NCBI GenBank assembly: GCA_902566365.1
Contig: CACFIH010000006.1
Coordinates: forward strand, 1-64,000
Reading direction: 5' to 3'
DNA length: 64,000 nt
Origin: an uncultured Pelagibacteraceae bacterium
Lineage (GTDB): Bacteria > Pseudomonadota > Alphaproteobacteria > Pelagibacterales > Pelagibacteraceae
Part shown: one piece after another, positions 46,444-55,869 of the stretch
Layout: each line of letters opens with the position of its first letter
Numbering within the stretch: position 1 is the first letter of the stretch
Notes under the pieces: model-generated
Seen by the model: only the letters and a program-made list of their open reading frames with translations
Databases searched by the model: none
Told to the model about the DNA's origin: nothing
Made by a program: the position numbers and the translations under genes

Positions 46444-48054
46444 ATGGAAAATTTTGATTATATTATTTTAGGAGCAGGATCCGCCGGATGTGTTCTTGCC
46501 AATAGACTATCAGTAAATCCATCAAATAGAGTTTTGTTAATCGAAGCAGGAGGAAAAGATAACTATCCATGGATACATATTCCAGTTGGATATTTCAAAA
46601 CTATGCACAATCCAAAAGTTGATTGGTGTTTTAAAACTGAACCTGATGAAACTATGAATAATAGATCAATTCGATATCCTAGAGGAAAAACTTTAGGTGG
46701 AAGTTCCTCAATTAATGGGCTGTTATGGATTAGAGGTCAAAAAGAAGATTATGATATATGGAGACAACTAGGAAATACTGGTTGGAGCTGGAATGATGTT
46801 TTACCTTACTTTTTAAAATCAGAAAATAATGAATTAGGAAAAAGTGAATTTCATAATGATAGCGGCCCTATTACTGTAGCAAATAAAAAAATAAATTTAA
46901 AATTACTTGATGAGTTTCAAAATGCGGCTGAAGAATATGGAATACCTAAAACTAATGATTTTAATACTGGAGATAACTTTGGTGTAGGTTTTTTTCAATT
47001 CACTACAAGTTTTAATAAAGCAGGGTTAAAACTTAGATGTAGTGCTGCTAAAGGATATTTAAATCCTGTAAAAAAAAGATCTAATTTAAAGATTGTAACT
47101 AAAGCACATGTTCAAAAAATAAATTTTGAGGGTAAGAAAGCCATAGGTGTAAATTACTATACTGGGGAAAAAATAAATAGTGTCACTGCTAATAAAGAGG
47201 TAATTTTGTCAGCAGGATCAATTGGTTCTCCTCATATTTTACAAGTATCTGGAATTGGTGAAGCCATCAAACTTAAAAACTTAGGTATAGAGATTATTCA
47301 TGAGTCAAATGGGGTTGGTAAAAATTTACAAGATCACTTAATGTTTAGACCAGTATATAAAGTCAAAAATTTAAAATCTCTAAATAGAAAAGTTGAAAGT
47401 TTATTTGGAAGATTTTTAATGGGACTTGAATATTTGGTTAATCAAAGTGGACCTGTGACTATGGGAGCTAGTCAAGTTTGTGGATTTGTAAAAAGTGACC
47501 CCTCAAGAGCTACTCCTAATTTACAATTTCATGTATCTCCTGTTAGTACAGACATATTAGGTGTAACTCCTATGCATGACTTTGAAGGAATTACTCCAAC
47601 TGTTGCAAATGTTAGACCTACAAGTAGAGGTGAAATAAATATAGTGAGTAATGACAGTAGAATTTATCCCAAAATTAAAATGAACTATTTGTCTACTGAT
47701 GACGATAGAAAGGTTGCAGCTCAAGGATTAAAAATCGTTAGAAAAATAATGTTAGAAACTGAAACATTTAAACAATATGAGCCAGAAGAATATAGACCTG
47801 GAGTTCATATTACTGATGATGAAGAATTAGTTAAGGCTGGTTCAGATTTTACTCAAACAATTTTTCATCCTGTTGGTACTTGCAAAATGGGACAAGATGA
47901 TATGGCGGTTGTTGATGAAAAACTTAAAGTTAAAGGTATTCAAAATCTAAGAGTAATAGATGCTTCAATTATGCCAAATATTACTTCAGGAAATACTAAT
48001 GCACCTACAATTATGATCGCAGAAAAAGGTGCTGATATGATATTAGGAAATTAA
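46444..48054 (+). CDS. GMC-family FAD-dependent dehydrogenase (choline dehydrogenase-like)
   Basis: 536 residues. The FAD-binding GAGSAG is at 10-15, GMC signature 1 in GKTLGGSSSINGLLWIRG near 80-97, and the catalytic pair is probably His475 (FHPVGTCKMG) and Asn519 (GNTNAPT). These enzymes oxidise alcohols to aldehydes and pass electrons to a quinone or cytochrome. Choline, polyethylene glycol and, in IseJ, isethionate are known substrates. With a TRAP system divergent from it and xsc 8 kb away, isethionate is a candidate. It heads a plus-strand operon with terC. Confidence 0.9.
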   Translation: MENFDYIILGAGSAGCVLANRLSVNPSNRVLLIEAGGKDNYPWIHIPVGYFKTMHNPKVDWCFKTEPDETMNNRSIRYPRGKTLGGSSSINGLLWIRGQKEDYDIWRQLGNTGWSWNDVLPYFLKSENNELGKSEFHNDSGPITVANKKINLKLLDEFQNAAEEYGIPKTNDFNTGDNFGVGFFQFTTSFNKAGLKLRCSAAKGYLNPVKKRSNLKIVTKAHVQKINFEGKKAIGVNYYTGEKINSVTANKEVILSAGSIGSPHILQVSGIGEAIKLKNLGIEIIHESNGVGKNLQDHLMFRPVYKVKNLKSLNRKVESLFGRFLMGLEYLVNQSGPVTMGASQVCGFVKSDPSRATPNLQFHVSPVSTDILGVTPMHDFEGITPTVANVRPTSRGEINIVSNDSRIYPKIKMNYLSTDDDRKVAAQGLKIVRKIMLETETFKQYEPEEYRPGVHITDDEELVKAGSDFTQTIFHPVGTCKMGQDDMAVVDEKLKVKGIQNLRVIDASIMPNITSGNTNAPTIMIAEKGADMILGN

Positions 48055-48647
48055 TGTTTGCTGAATTATTTACTCCAGAGCAATTAACAATCTTAACACA
48101 AATTATTTTAATAGATTTAGTTTTAGCTGGTGATAATGCGATTATAATTGGAATGGTTGCATCAAAATTTCCATTAGAACAAAGGAAAAAAATTATTTTT
48201 TTTGGTATTGGTGGTGCGGTTGTTTTAAGAATTATCTTAACTTTGCTTACAGCATATTTGCTACAAATAACTGGCTTGAGGCTTCTTGGTGGAATTCTTT
48301 TACTTTATATCGTTTACAAACTTTACACCGATGTAATTAAAGGCGCTGATCATGAAGAAGATGTAAAGGTTGATAACTCAAGTTTTTTCAAAGCTATTTG
48401 GACTATTTTGTTAGCTGACTTCACAATGAGTTTAGATAACGTCTTAGGGGTAGCAGGAGCTGCAGGTGACCATTATGGATTATTAGTATTTGGTTTAGTT
48501 TTATCAATTGCATTAATGGCTTTTGCTGCAACATTAATTTCGAATTGGATCAAAAAATACAAGTGGATTGCATGGGCTGGTTTATTAGCTATTTTAATTG
48601 TTGCTATTGAATTGATTTATACAGATATTCAAATATTATTTTTATAA
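48054..48647 (+). CDS. TerC family integral membrane protein
   Basis: 197 residues with about seven membrane segments. The two acidic motifs DLVLAGDNAIIIGM (about 23-36) and ADFTMSLDNVLGV (about 121-133) are the TerC hallmark and are thought to line a metal path; some relatives export manganese. Its ATG shares one base with the upstream stop codon, and its stop does the same with the next ATG. Confidence 0.9.
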   Translation: MFAELFTPEQLTILTQIILIDLVLAGDNAIIIGMVASKFPLEQRKKIIFFGIGGAVVLRIILTLLTAYLLQITGLRLLGGILLLYIVYKLYTDVIKGADHEEDVKVDNSSFFKAIWTILLADFTMSLDNVLGVAGAAGDHYGLLVFGLVLSIALMAFAATLISNWIKKYKWIAWAGLLAILIVAIELIYTDIQILFL

Positions 48648-49414
48648 TGTATTTAAAAAATTATAATCTAAAAAAAAAAACTGCATTGGTAACAGGTGCT
48701 GGAAAAGGAATCGGTCGAGCTTGTGCAATAGCTTTGGCAGAAGCCGGTGCTAATCTAGTTATTATCAGCAGAACTCAAAAAGATTTAGATGAAGTCTCAA
48801 AAAAGATCAAAAAACTTAAATCTAAATGTAAATCATATGTTTGTGATATTACGAATTATAATGAAATAAAAGAAATTATAAATAAGCAACCTAAAATAGA
48901 TATTTTAGTAAATAATGCTGGAAATAATATTCCAGAGCACTTCACAAAAGTTAAAACCAAAAATATGGAGTACTTAGTTAAAATAAATACTATGGCTACA
49001 TTCAATCTTGCACAATTATGTGCTCTTAAAATGATTAAATCAAAAAATCGAAAAAAAATTGGTGGTGCTATTATTAATATGTCTTCACAAATGGGGCATG
49101 TAGGAGGACCAATTAGAAGTGTTTATAATATGACTAAATTTGGTTTAGAAGGTCTTACAAAAGGTATGTCTTTAGATTTAGCCAAATATAATATTAGAGT
49201 AAATACAGTTTGTCCTACATTTGTAGTAACCCCAATGACAAAAAAATTTTTAAAAAGTAAAAAGTTTAAAAGAGAGGTTCTAGGAAACATTCCTCTAGGA
49301 AAATTTGCAGAACTTTCTGATGTGGCAAGTGCAGCTGTATTCCTTGCCTCTGATGCAGCATCTATGATTACAGGAACTTCATTATTGGTTGATGGTGGAT
49401 GGACTGCAAAATAA
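48647..49414 (+). CDS. Short-chain dehydrogenase/reductase
   Basis: 255-residue classical SDR. TGAGKGIG is at 16-23, NNAG near 88-91, a Ser in NMSSQMGHVG and the YNMTK catalytic pair follow. SRTQ after the second strand, with Arg, suggests NADP(H). The C-terminal SMITGTSLLVDGGWT is typical of FabG-like enzymes. Substrate unknown. The 3' end overlaps the peptidase gene by 16 bases. Confidence 0.88.
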   Translation: MYLKNYNLKKKTALVTGAGKGIGRACAIALAEAGANLVIISRTQKDLDEVSKKIKKLKSKCKSYVCDITNYNEIKEIINKQPKIDILVNNAGNNIPEHFTKVKTKNMEYLVKINTMATFNLAQLCALKMIKSKNRKKIGGAIINMSSQMGHVGGPIRSVYNMTKFGLEGLTKGMSLDLAKYNIRVNTVCPTFVVTPMTKKFLKSKKFKREVLGNIPLGKFAELSDVASAAVFLASDAASMITGTSLLVDGGWTAK

Positions 49415-50202
49415 TATCTAGATTATTTTTTCTAATAATCCTTTTTACTTCATCTCAACTCAATGCAATTGAATTCAAAGGCAAATTTTTACAAGGTCAT
49501 TATATTATTGGGATTACTGATCCATCTGCAAAAATCATGGTGGATAAAAAAAAAGTTAAAGTTTCAAAGGATGGTTATTTTGTTTTTGGAATTGATAGAG
49601 ATAGAAAGTTTGATCTAACTATAACAAAAACAATTGATGGAAAAAAAGAAATTATAACTAAACAAGTTTTAAAAAGAAAATATAACATTCAAAGAATAGA
49701 TGGTTTAGATGAAAAAAAGGTGACTCCGCCCGAGTCTGTTTTTAAAAGAATTAAAGAAGAAAATAACAAAATTGGAAAAGCAAGAGCAATTAATTCAGAT
49801 TTACCATTTTTTAAAAATCAATTTATAATGCCCGTGGATGGTATCATCAGTGGAGTTTATGGAAGCCAAAGAATTTTAAATGGAAAACCAAGATGGCCAC
49901 ACTACGGAATTGATATTGCAGCCAAACAAGGAACTATGATCAAGTCATCTGGTTCGGGAATTGTTACTATGGCTGAAGATGATCTTTATTATACAGGTGG
50001 AACAATTATTATGGATCATGGCCATGGTATCTCAACTATTTACTCACATCTTGAAAATGTGATGGTGTCTGTTGGAGATAAAATCAATCAAGGAGATATT
50101 ATTGGGACTGTTGGGTCAACTGGTAGATCAACAGGGCCTCACTTGGATTTCAGATTAAATTGGTTTCAGACTAGACTAGATCCTATGTCTGTAATAAATT
50201 AA
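49399..50202 (+). CDS. M23 family metallopeptidase (LytM domain), exported
   Basis: 267 residues with a signal peptide of about 24 (ending SQLNA). After an Ig-like N-terminal part, the LytM domain includes HYGIDIAAKQGT, with zinc ligands His and Asp, and YSHLENVMVSVGDKINQGD. The last motif is GPHLDFRLNWF, so the usual H-x-H reads H-x-D: the third zinc ligand His is Asp. Relatives with HLDW are known to me from proteobacteria, so the protein may still be active or be a scaffold. It probably acts on peptidoglycan crosslinks. Confidence 0.88.
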   Translation: MDCKIISRLFFLIILFTSSQLNAIEFKGKFLQGHYIIGITDPSAKIMVDKKKVKVSKDGYFVFGIDRDRKFDLTITKTIDGKKEIITKQVLKRKYNIQRIDGLDEKKVTPPESVFKRIKEENNKIGKARAINSDLPFFKNQFIMPVDGIISGVYGSQRILNGKPRWPHYGIDIAAKQGTMIKSSGSGIVTMAEDDLYYTGGTIIMDHGHGISTIYSHLENVMVSVGDKINQGDIIGTVGSTGRSTGPHLDFRLNWFQTRLDPMSVIN

Positions 50203-50205
50203 ATT

Positions 50206-50325
50206 ATGCAAACATTAATTCTATTAACTTTGGTAATTGTTATTGGTTGGGTGTTATTCAGGCCATTTACTAAAAAAGAGCTTGATAGATATAATGACAA
50301 AAATTGGCCTGACATGAATATTTAA
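50206..50325 (+). CDS. Membrane microprotein, 39 residues
   Basis: The frame encodes MQTLILLTLVIVIGWVLFRP followed by a polar FTKKELDRYNDKNW and a short end. One N-terminal membrane helix is followed by a charged tail. It starts three bases after the M23 peptidase stop, in operon position. No family recognised. Confidence 0.55.
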   Translation: MQTLILLTLVIVIGWVLFRPFTKKELDRYNDKNWPDMNI

Positions 50326-50359
50326 TTGATCTACCAAAATATTTTCAAAAGAAATTAAA

Positions 50360-51664
50360 CTAAATTTCAGATCTAGCTCTTAGTCTTTCATACATAAGTC
50401 TGACCTTAATACCAAGATCTAAAAATGGCTGAGGTGGTAACCAAGTAGGTTTGCTTCTTGCCTCGATAGTTTCAATTTCTTTTGTGTGTTCATTACATGC
50501 TTTTAAAGCGATTTGTTCACCGAACAAAGCACCAACGCCAATTCCAGAACCATTATAACAACCTGCTACAAAAATATTTTCATCAATTTTCTCAAAAATT
50601 TGTGAACTATTTCTAGTTCTAGATACAATTCCAGACCAAGATGATTGAATAATATCATTAGGTAATTGTGGAAATCTTTTTTTTATTCCAATCTCTTGTT
50701 TTAATTTTCTTTTATCCAAATCAGATTGAGACATTTGATAAGGATTAAAAACCTCTGCGGTGTTTCTAATTAATATTCTCCTATTTTTTGTCATTCTTAT
50801 AGTTGCACCCATTGGCCTAACTGGTAAAACTCCCCACTCTTTTGGTTCTCCAATAGATTTAAACTCTCGATAAGTCAAAGGTCTAGTCATACTAGCTGTT
50901 AAAGTAATAGGAAAATTGTAATTAGGTTTTATTCCTAAAGATTTTAAAAAGCCATTTGTTGCAAAGATAATATTTTTTGACTTTATAATTCCATTTTTGA
51001 AATAACTTAAAACAATATCATTAGTTTTGTTCCATTTGATTAATGAAGAATTTTCTAATAATTTGACATTGCTTGGCAAAACATCAATCATTGCTCTAAC
51101 AAGTTTCCCAGGATGTAACAGCACTCCTCCTTTTGTGTATAAAGCGATATTATAAAAACTAGTGCCTAATCTTTTTGATAATTCTTTATTATCTAATAAG
51201 TTATTTTCAAAACCTAACTTGGACAACATATTTGAAAAGTTATTAAGGATTTTTCCATCTTCTGTCTTTGATGAAGCAAAAAACTTTCCACTTTCATTCC
51301 AATCACAATCTACTTGATGTTCTCGAATAAATCTTTTTATGACTTTTGTTCCTAATTCATAAATATCTGATTTTTTTTTGTAATTTTCTAAATCTTTATT
51401 AGAAGTAAAACCATCGTTAAGAGTGGTATCTACTAAATATCCTGAGTTTCTACCACTTGCACCCTCACCTGCTAATTGAGAATCTACTAATATTATTTTT
51501 TTGTTTGGATGAAGTTGAGCTAATTTTCTAGCAGCTGACAGTCCTGTATATCCAGCACCTATTATAAGCCATTCACATTTCTCATTTTTTTCTAAAACTT
51601 TAATATTTGATCTTGGATCTAAATCATTAATCCAACTACATCCATTGTCATTAACAATTTGCAT
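50360..51664 (-). CDS. FAD-dependent amine oxidoreductase (DAO family)
   Basis: 434 residues. The dinucleotide-binding GAGYTG is at 36-41, followed by VDSQLAGEGASGRNSGYLVD, the second DAO signature. The C-terminal GCYNGSGIGVGALFGEQIA is the FAD-closing motif. Relatives include gamma-glutamylputrescine oxidase (PuuB), glycine/sarcosine oxidases and the large subunit of taurine dehydrogenase (TauY). It ends the xsc operon, nine bases after the carbamoyltransferase, so an amine substrate such as taurine is an attractive but unproven idea; no TauX-like partner is seen. Confidence 0.85.
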   Translation of the reverse strand: MQIVNDNGCSWINDLDPRSNIKVLEKNEKCEWLIIGAGYTGLSAARKLAQLHPNKKIILVDSQLAGEGASGRNSGYLVDTTLNDGFTSNKDLENYKKKSDIYELGTKVIKRFIREHQVDCDWNESGKFFASSKTEDGKILNNFSNMLSKLGFENNLLDNKELSKRLGTSFYNIALYTKGGVLLHPGKLVRAMIDVLPSNVKLLENSSLIKWNKTNDIVLSYFKNGIIKSKNIIFATNGFLKSLGIKPNYNFPITLTASMTRPLTYREFKSIGEPKEWGVLPVRPMGATIRMTKNRRILIRNTAEVFNPYQMSQSDLDKRKLKQEIGIKKRFPQLPNDIIQSSWSGIVSRTRNSSQIFEKIDENIFVAGCYNGSGIGVGALFGEQIALKACNEHTKEIETIEARSKPTWLPPQPFLDLGIKVRLMYERLRARSEI

Positions 51665-51673
51665 GTAATTAAT

Positions 51674-53509
51674 TTAATCTAATTCAAATTCTTTTGTATA
51701 GTCTTTTTTAAGTTTAGGATCTTGTTTTGTTTTATCTAAAATACAATCTCCAATGACTAAATAGTCTAATTCAGTTCCCATAAAACAATTAAAAGCGTCA
51801 GTTGGTGTATTTACTATAGGTTCGCCTCTAACATTAAAAGAGGTATTTACTATTACTGGACAACCAGTTTTTTCCTTAAACTTAGAAATTAAATCATAAT
51901 AACGACTATTAGTATGTTTTGTAACAGTTTGAATTCTAGCAGAATAATCTACGTGAGTTACTGCAGGAATTTCTGATCTCTTAATATTTAGTTTATCTAT
52001 ACCAAAAAGTTTTCTTTGCTCATCAGTCATTTCAATTTTTTTACCTGAATTGATATTAGCTACCAATAACATGTAGGGACTATCAACATTCAACTCAAAC
52101 CATTCCGATAAATCTTCTCTCAAAACAGAAGGTGCAAAAGGTCTAAAACTTTCTCTATATTTTACTTTAAGATTTAAATTTTTTTGCATTTTGTCAGATC
52201 TAGGATCTCCTAATATAGATCTACCTCCTAAAGCTCTTGGACCAAATTCCATTCTACCTTGAAACCACCCTATAGCTTTTTCATTTGATAAAAGCTCTGC
52301 AGTTTTATCAATTAATTCATCATACTTTAAAATTTCAAAATTTGCTCCTAAAGTTTTTAACTCTATTTCAATTTCGTCTTGTTTAAACTCAGTTCCTAAA
52401 TATGACCCTCTCATATCGTCGTTTAAATTTACTGATCTTTTATTACCCTGATCAATATGCCATAAAGCTAAAGCTGCGCCTAACGAACCACCAGCATCAC
52501 CAGCTGCTGGCTGTATCCAAATGTTGTCAAAGATTTTTTCCTTAAGAATTTTTCCATTGGCAACACAATTTAAAGCTACACCCCCAGCTAAACATAAGTT
52601 TCTAATACCATATTCTTTTCGAATAGATTTCGCCAAGTTAACCATTATATCTTCTGTAACTTTTTGAATTGATGCTGCTATATCCATATGAAATTGGGTT
52701 ATTTTTTCTTTTTGAGGATTTCGAGGTCCTTGACCAAATATATTATTAAATTTTTCATTAGTCATAGTTAGTCCAGTGGCATAATTAAAATACTTTTGAT
52801 TCAGTCTAAAAGTTCCATCTTCTTTTAAATCAACTAATCTTTTTACTTTATCTTCATAAATAGGATTTCCGTAAGGAGCTAAACCCATTAATTTATATTC
52901 ACCGCTATTTACTTTGAAACCTGTATAATAAGTGAATGCTGAATAAAGCAATCCAAGTGAATGTGGAAAATGAATTTCTTTTTTTATTTCTAAATTCTCA
53001 TTTTTTCCAACTGCAACTGTAGTTGTTGCCCACTCGCCTACACCATCTGCAGTTAAAATAACAGCTTCATCAAAAGGTGATGGGAAAAAAGCACTCGCAG
53101 CATGGCTTAAGTGATGATCTGAAAAAAAAATTTTTTCATCAGATTTGAAATTTTGATCATGTTTTTTAAGTTTATTGAATAAAAGATTTTTTTGAAATAA
53201 TTTTTCTTTAATCCACAAAGGCATAGCTTTTGCAAAAGATACAAAACCTCTAGGAGCAAAAGCTACATATGTCTCTAATAATCTTTCAAATTTTAAAAAA
53301 GGTTTCTCAAAAAAAACTATTTGATCAACATCGCTCAATTTTAAATTTGCATATTTTAAAACAAACTCAATAGCATTATGTGGATAATTTGGATCATGTT
53401 TTTTTCTAGTAAATCTTTCCTCTTGTGCTGCTGCAATTATTTTTCCATCTTTTAAAATACAAGCCGCACTGTCATGATAAAATGCCGAAATTCCTAATAT
53501 AGAACTCAC
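51674..53509 (-). CDS. Carbamoyltransferase, NodU/CmcH/SxtI family
   Basis: 611 residues. The N-terminal domain has the His-Asp pair in FYHDSAACIL (His12, Asp13) and SDHHLSHAASAF with His132, His133 and His136, the metal and carbamoyl-adenylate site. The C-terminal YrdC-like part has GRMEFGPRALGGRSILGDPR. These enzymes move a carbamoyl group from carbamoyl phosphate to a hydroxyl of an antibiotic, Nod factor, saxitoxin or sugar. The start is GTG at 53509, one base after the DUF5989 stop. The acceptor is unknown. Confidence 0.9.
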   Translation of the reverse strand: MSSILGISAFYHDSAACILKDGKIIAAAQEERFTRKKHDPNYPHNAIEFVLKYANLKLSDVDQIVFFEKPFLKFERLLETYVAFAPRGFVSFAKAMPLWIKEKLFQKNLLFNKLKKHDQNFKSDEKIFFSDHHLSHAASAFFPSPFDEAVILTADGVGEWATTTVAVGKNENLEIKKEIHFPHSLGLLYSAFTYYTGFKVNSGEYKLMGLAPYGNPIYEDKVKRLVDLKEDGTFRLNQKYFNYATGLTMTNEKFNNIFGQGPRNPQKEKITQFHMDIAASIQKVTEDIMVNLAKSIRKEYGIRNLCLAGGVALNCVANGKILKEKIFDNIWIQPAAGDAGGSLGAALALWHIDQGNKRSVNLNDDMRGSYLGTEFKQDEIEIELKTLGANFEILKYDELIDKTAELLSNEKAIGWFQGRMEFGPRALGGRSILGDPRSDKMQKNLNLKVKYRESFRPFAPSVLREDLSEWFELNVDSPYMLLVANINSGKKIEMTDEQRKLFGIDKLNIKRSEIPAVTHVDYSARIQTVTKHTNSRYYDLISKFKEKTGCPVIVNTSFNVRGEPIVNTPTDAFNCFMGTELDYLVIGDCILDKTKQDPKLKKDYTKEFELD

Positions 53510-53510
53510 T

Positions 53511-53660
53511 TTAAAAAATTGTATAAATAAACGGAGCTACTGCTGAACCTTGGGTTAAAACTATTAATCCACCAAATAAAACTAAAACAATTATAATTGG
53601 TAAGAGCCAATATTTTTTTCTCACTTTCAAAAATTCCCAAAATTCTTTAATAAAACTCAT
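53511..53660 (-). CDS. DUF5989-type small membrane protein (SxtK-like)
   Basis: 49 residues, MSFIKEFWEFLKVRKKYWLL and then one hydrophobic helix, ending in GSAVAPFIYTIF. The final GSxxAPFIYTxF pattern is typical of the DUF5989 peptides found beside NodU-type carbamoyltransferases and SxtJ proteins. Function unknown. It is placed between those two genes with one-base gaps, which is the characteristic order. Confidence 0.75.
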   Translation of the reverse strand: MSFIKEFWEFLKVRKKYWLLPIIIVLVLFGGLIVLTQGSAVAPFIYTIF

Positions 53661-53661
53661 T

Positions 53662-54045
53662 TTAAAATTGATTTTTCATTCTACTTTTTGGACCATTTTT
53701 TTCAATCCAATAAGATTTACTCTTATTATATCTTAAATTTAAGACATCTTTTCCTAATAATCTCATTATTAAACCTATGGGTGTCACTACGAGAAAAAAT
53801 ATTATTCCCATAACCAATGGAGATACTATTTTTCCTAAAAATATTCCAAACTTAAACCAAATCTTATTTAAAGGAGCTAAAATTTTCGAATTCAACAAAC
53901 CTAATATTAGGAAAATTATAGAAATTATTAACGACCATATTCTTAATTCTCCTTCATTGATTATAGGGTATAAAGCTATAAGTAAAAAAACTACAAAAAA
54001 AACTATTCCAAAACTTCGATTAGAACTTATCTTTATATCATCCAT
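53662..54045 (-). CDS. SxtJ family membrane protein
   Basis: 127 residues with three or four membrane helices (about 10-26, 33-52, 62-80 and 82-98). The end GKDVLNLRYNKSKSYWIEK is the SxtJ signature. The family was named after the saxitoxin cluster, where it also accompanies a carbamoyltransferase; its role is unknown. The ATG lies within the last codons of xsc (eight-base overlap), so it is translationally coupled to xsc. Confidence 0.8.
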   Translation of the reverse strand: MDDIKISSNRSFGIVFFVVFLLIALYPIINEGELRIWSLIISIIFLILGLLNSKILAPLNKIWFKFGIFLGKIVSPLVMGIIFFLVVTPIGLIMRLLGKDVLNLRYNKSKSYWIEKNGPKSRMKNQF

Positions 54046-55822
54046 TTAGAGATTTTTGTGGCCTCATGTCTTTTTTATCTATACCTGCAACTCTAACTGG
54101 TTTTTTCATTGCATCTCTTCTGAAGGGCTCACCAAGTTCTTGATTTAAAATTACCTCAATAAATGTTGTGATACCTTTCTTTTGATCTTCACAAGATTGT
54201 TTAATTGCTGCTGTTGTTTCTTCCATTGTTTTTACTGTTACGCCTTTTAATCCACATGCATCAGCAACTTTTGCGTAACTTAATTCTGGGTCTAATTCTG
54301 TACCTATAAAATTATTATCAAACCAAAGAGTTGTATTTCTTTTTTCTGCTCCCCATTGATAATTTCTAAAAATCACCATTGTTATCGCTGGCCACTCTTC
54401 TCTTGCACAAGAACTCATTTCATTCATACTAATACCAAATGCTCCATCACCAGCAAATCCAATCACAGGAGTATCAGGACATCCAATCTTTGCTCCCAAG
54501 ATTGATGGAAAACCATAGCCACAAGGTCCAAACAAACCAGGTGCTAAATATTTTCTAGGTTTTTCAAAAGTTGGGTATGCATTTCCAATAGCACAGTTGT
54601 TTCCAATATCACTAGATATAATTACATCTTCTGGCATACCTGCTTGAATTGCTCTCCATGCTTGTCTTGGTGACATTCTGTCTTTATCTCTTTCTCTTGC
54701 CTCTTTATTCCAAACTGTTCCCTCATCATCATCCTCATGATCTAAACTTGATAATTTTTGTAACCAAGCAGATTTTGTCTGATGAATTAAGTCTTTTCTT
54801 TTTTGTCTATCAGTATCTCCAGCATTTGAAGATAGTTTTTCAAAAATTTGTTGAGCAACAAGTTTGGCGTCACCGCTGATTCCAACTGTGACTTTTTTTG
54901 TTAAACCAATTCTATCGGGATTAATATCTACTTGAATAATACTTGCTTTCTTTGGCCAGTAATCAATTCCATATCCTGGTAGTGTAGAAAAAGGATTCAA
55001 TCTTGTTCCTAAAGCTAAAACAACGTCAGCTTTTGAAATAAGTTCCATTGCAGCTTTTGATCCATTATATCCTAATGGTCCAACAGCTAATGGATGACTA
55101 CCTGGAAAGCTATCATTATGTTGATAACCAGAACAAACAGGTGAGTCTAATTTCTCTGCAAGTTTTTTTGTTTCTTCAATTGCACCTCCAATAACAACTC
55201 CTGCTCCAGATAAAATTACTGGGAACTTTGCTTCTGATAAAAGTTTTGCAGCTTCGTTAATTGCTTCAGCACCCCCACCTTGTCTCTCTAATCTTACGAT
55301 TGGGGGTAAATCAATATCAATCACCTGTGTCCAATAATCTCTAGGTACATTTATTTGAGCAGGTGCTGAACCCCTGATTGCCTTTTCAATAACCCTATTT
55401 AAAACTTCTGCCATTCTTGACGGATCTCTAACTTCCTCTTGATAACAAACCATATCTTTAAATAAATTCATTTGCTCAACTTCTTGAAAACCACCTTGAC
55501 CCATAGTTTTATTTGCTGCTTGAGGGGTTACTAATAATAAAGGAGTGTGATTCCAATATGCAGTTTTAATTGGAGTAACTAATCCAGTTATCCCAGGTCC
55601 ATTTTGTGCGATCACCATCGACATTTTACCTGTGGATCTAGTGTAACCATCAGCAATTAATCCACCATTTGTCTCATGAGCAACATCCCAGAAAGTAATT
55701 CCTGCATCTGGAAAAATATCAGATATAGGCATGAATGCAGATCCTATAATTCCAAAAGCATGTTCAATACCGTGCATTTGTAAAACTTTTACAAAGGCTT
55801 CTTCTGTTGTCATTTTTGTCAT
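54038..55822 (-). CDS. xsc: Sulfoacetaldehyde acetyltransferase
   Basis: 594-residue thiamine diphosphate enzyme that splits sulfoacetaldehyde with phosphate into acetyl phosphate and sulfite. The opening HGIEHAFGIIGSAFMPISD, AQNGPGITGLVTPIKTAYWN and PQAANKTMGQGGFQEVEQM closely follow characterised Xsc proteins and separate it from acetolactate synthase. The ThDP motif starts GDGAFGISMNEM. It is the common end point of taurine and isethionate degradation. AAAGG eight bases before the first ATG supports the start at 55822. It is divergent from suyAB and heads the operon with the SxtJ-like cassette. Confidence 0.95.
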   Translation of the reverse strand: MTKMTTEEAFVKVLQMHGIEHAFGIIGSAFMPISDIFPDAGITFWDVAHETNGGLIADGYTRSTGKMSMVIAQNGPGITGLVTPIKTAYWNHTPLLLVTPQAANKTMGQGGFQEVEQMNLFKDMVCYQEEVRDPSRMAEVLNRVIEKAIRGSAPAQINVPRDYWTQVIDIDLPPIVRLERQGGGAEAINEAAKLLSEAKFPVILSGAGVVIGGAIEETKKLAEKLDSPVCSGYQHNDSFPGSHPLAVGPLGYNGSKAAMELISKADVVLALGTRLNPFSTLPGYGIDYWPKKASIIQVDINPDRIGLTKKVTVGISGDAKLVAQQIFEKLSSNAGDTDRQKRKDLIHQTKSAWLQKLSSLDHEDDDEGTVWNKEARERDKDRMSPRQAWRAIQAGMPEDVIISSDIGNNCAIGNAYPTFEKPRKYLAPGLFGPCGYGFPSILGAKIGCPDTPVIGFAGDGAFGISMNEMSSCAREEWPAITMVIFRNYQWGAEKRNTTLWFDNNFIGTELDPELSYAKVADACGLKGVTVKTMEETTAAIKQSCEDQKKGITTFIEVILNQELGEPFRRDAMKKPVRVAGIDKKDMRPQKSLNG

Positions 55823-55869
55823 TAATAGAACCTTTCTAAATTAGTAACAAATAATTTTTTAAAAACTAA

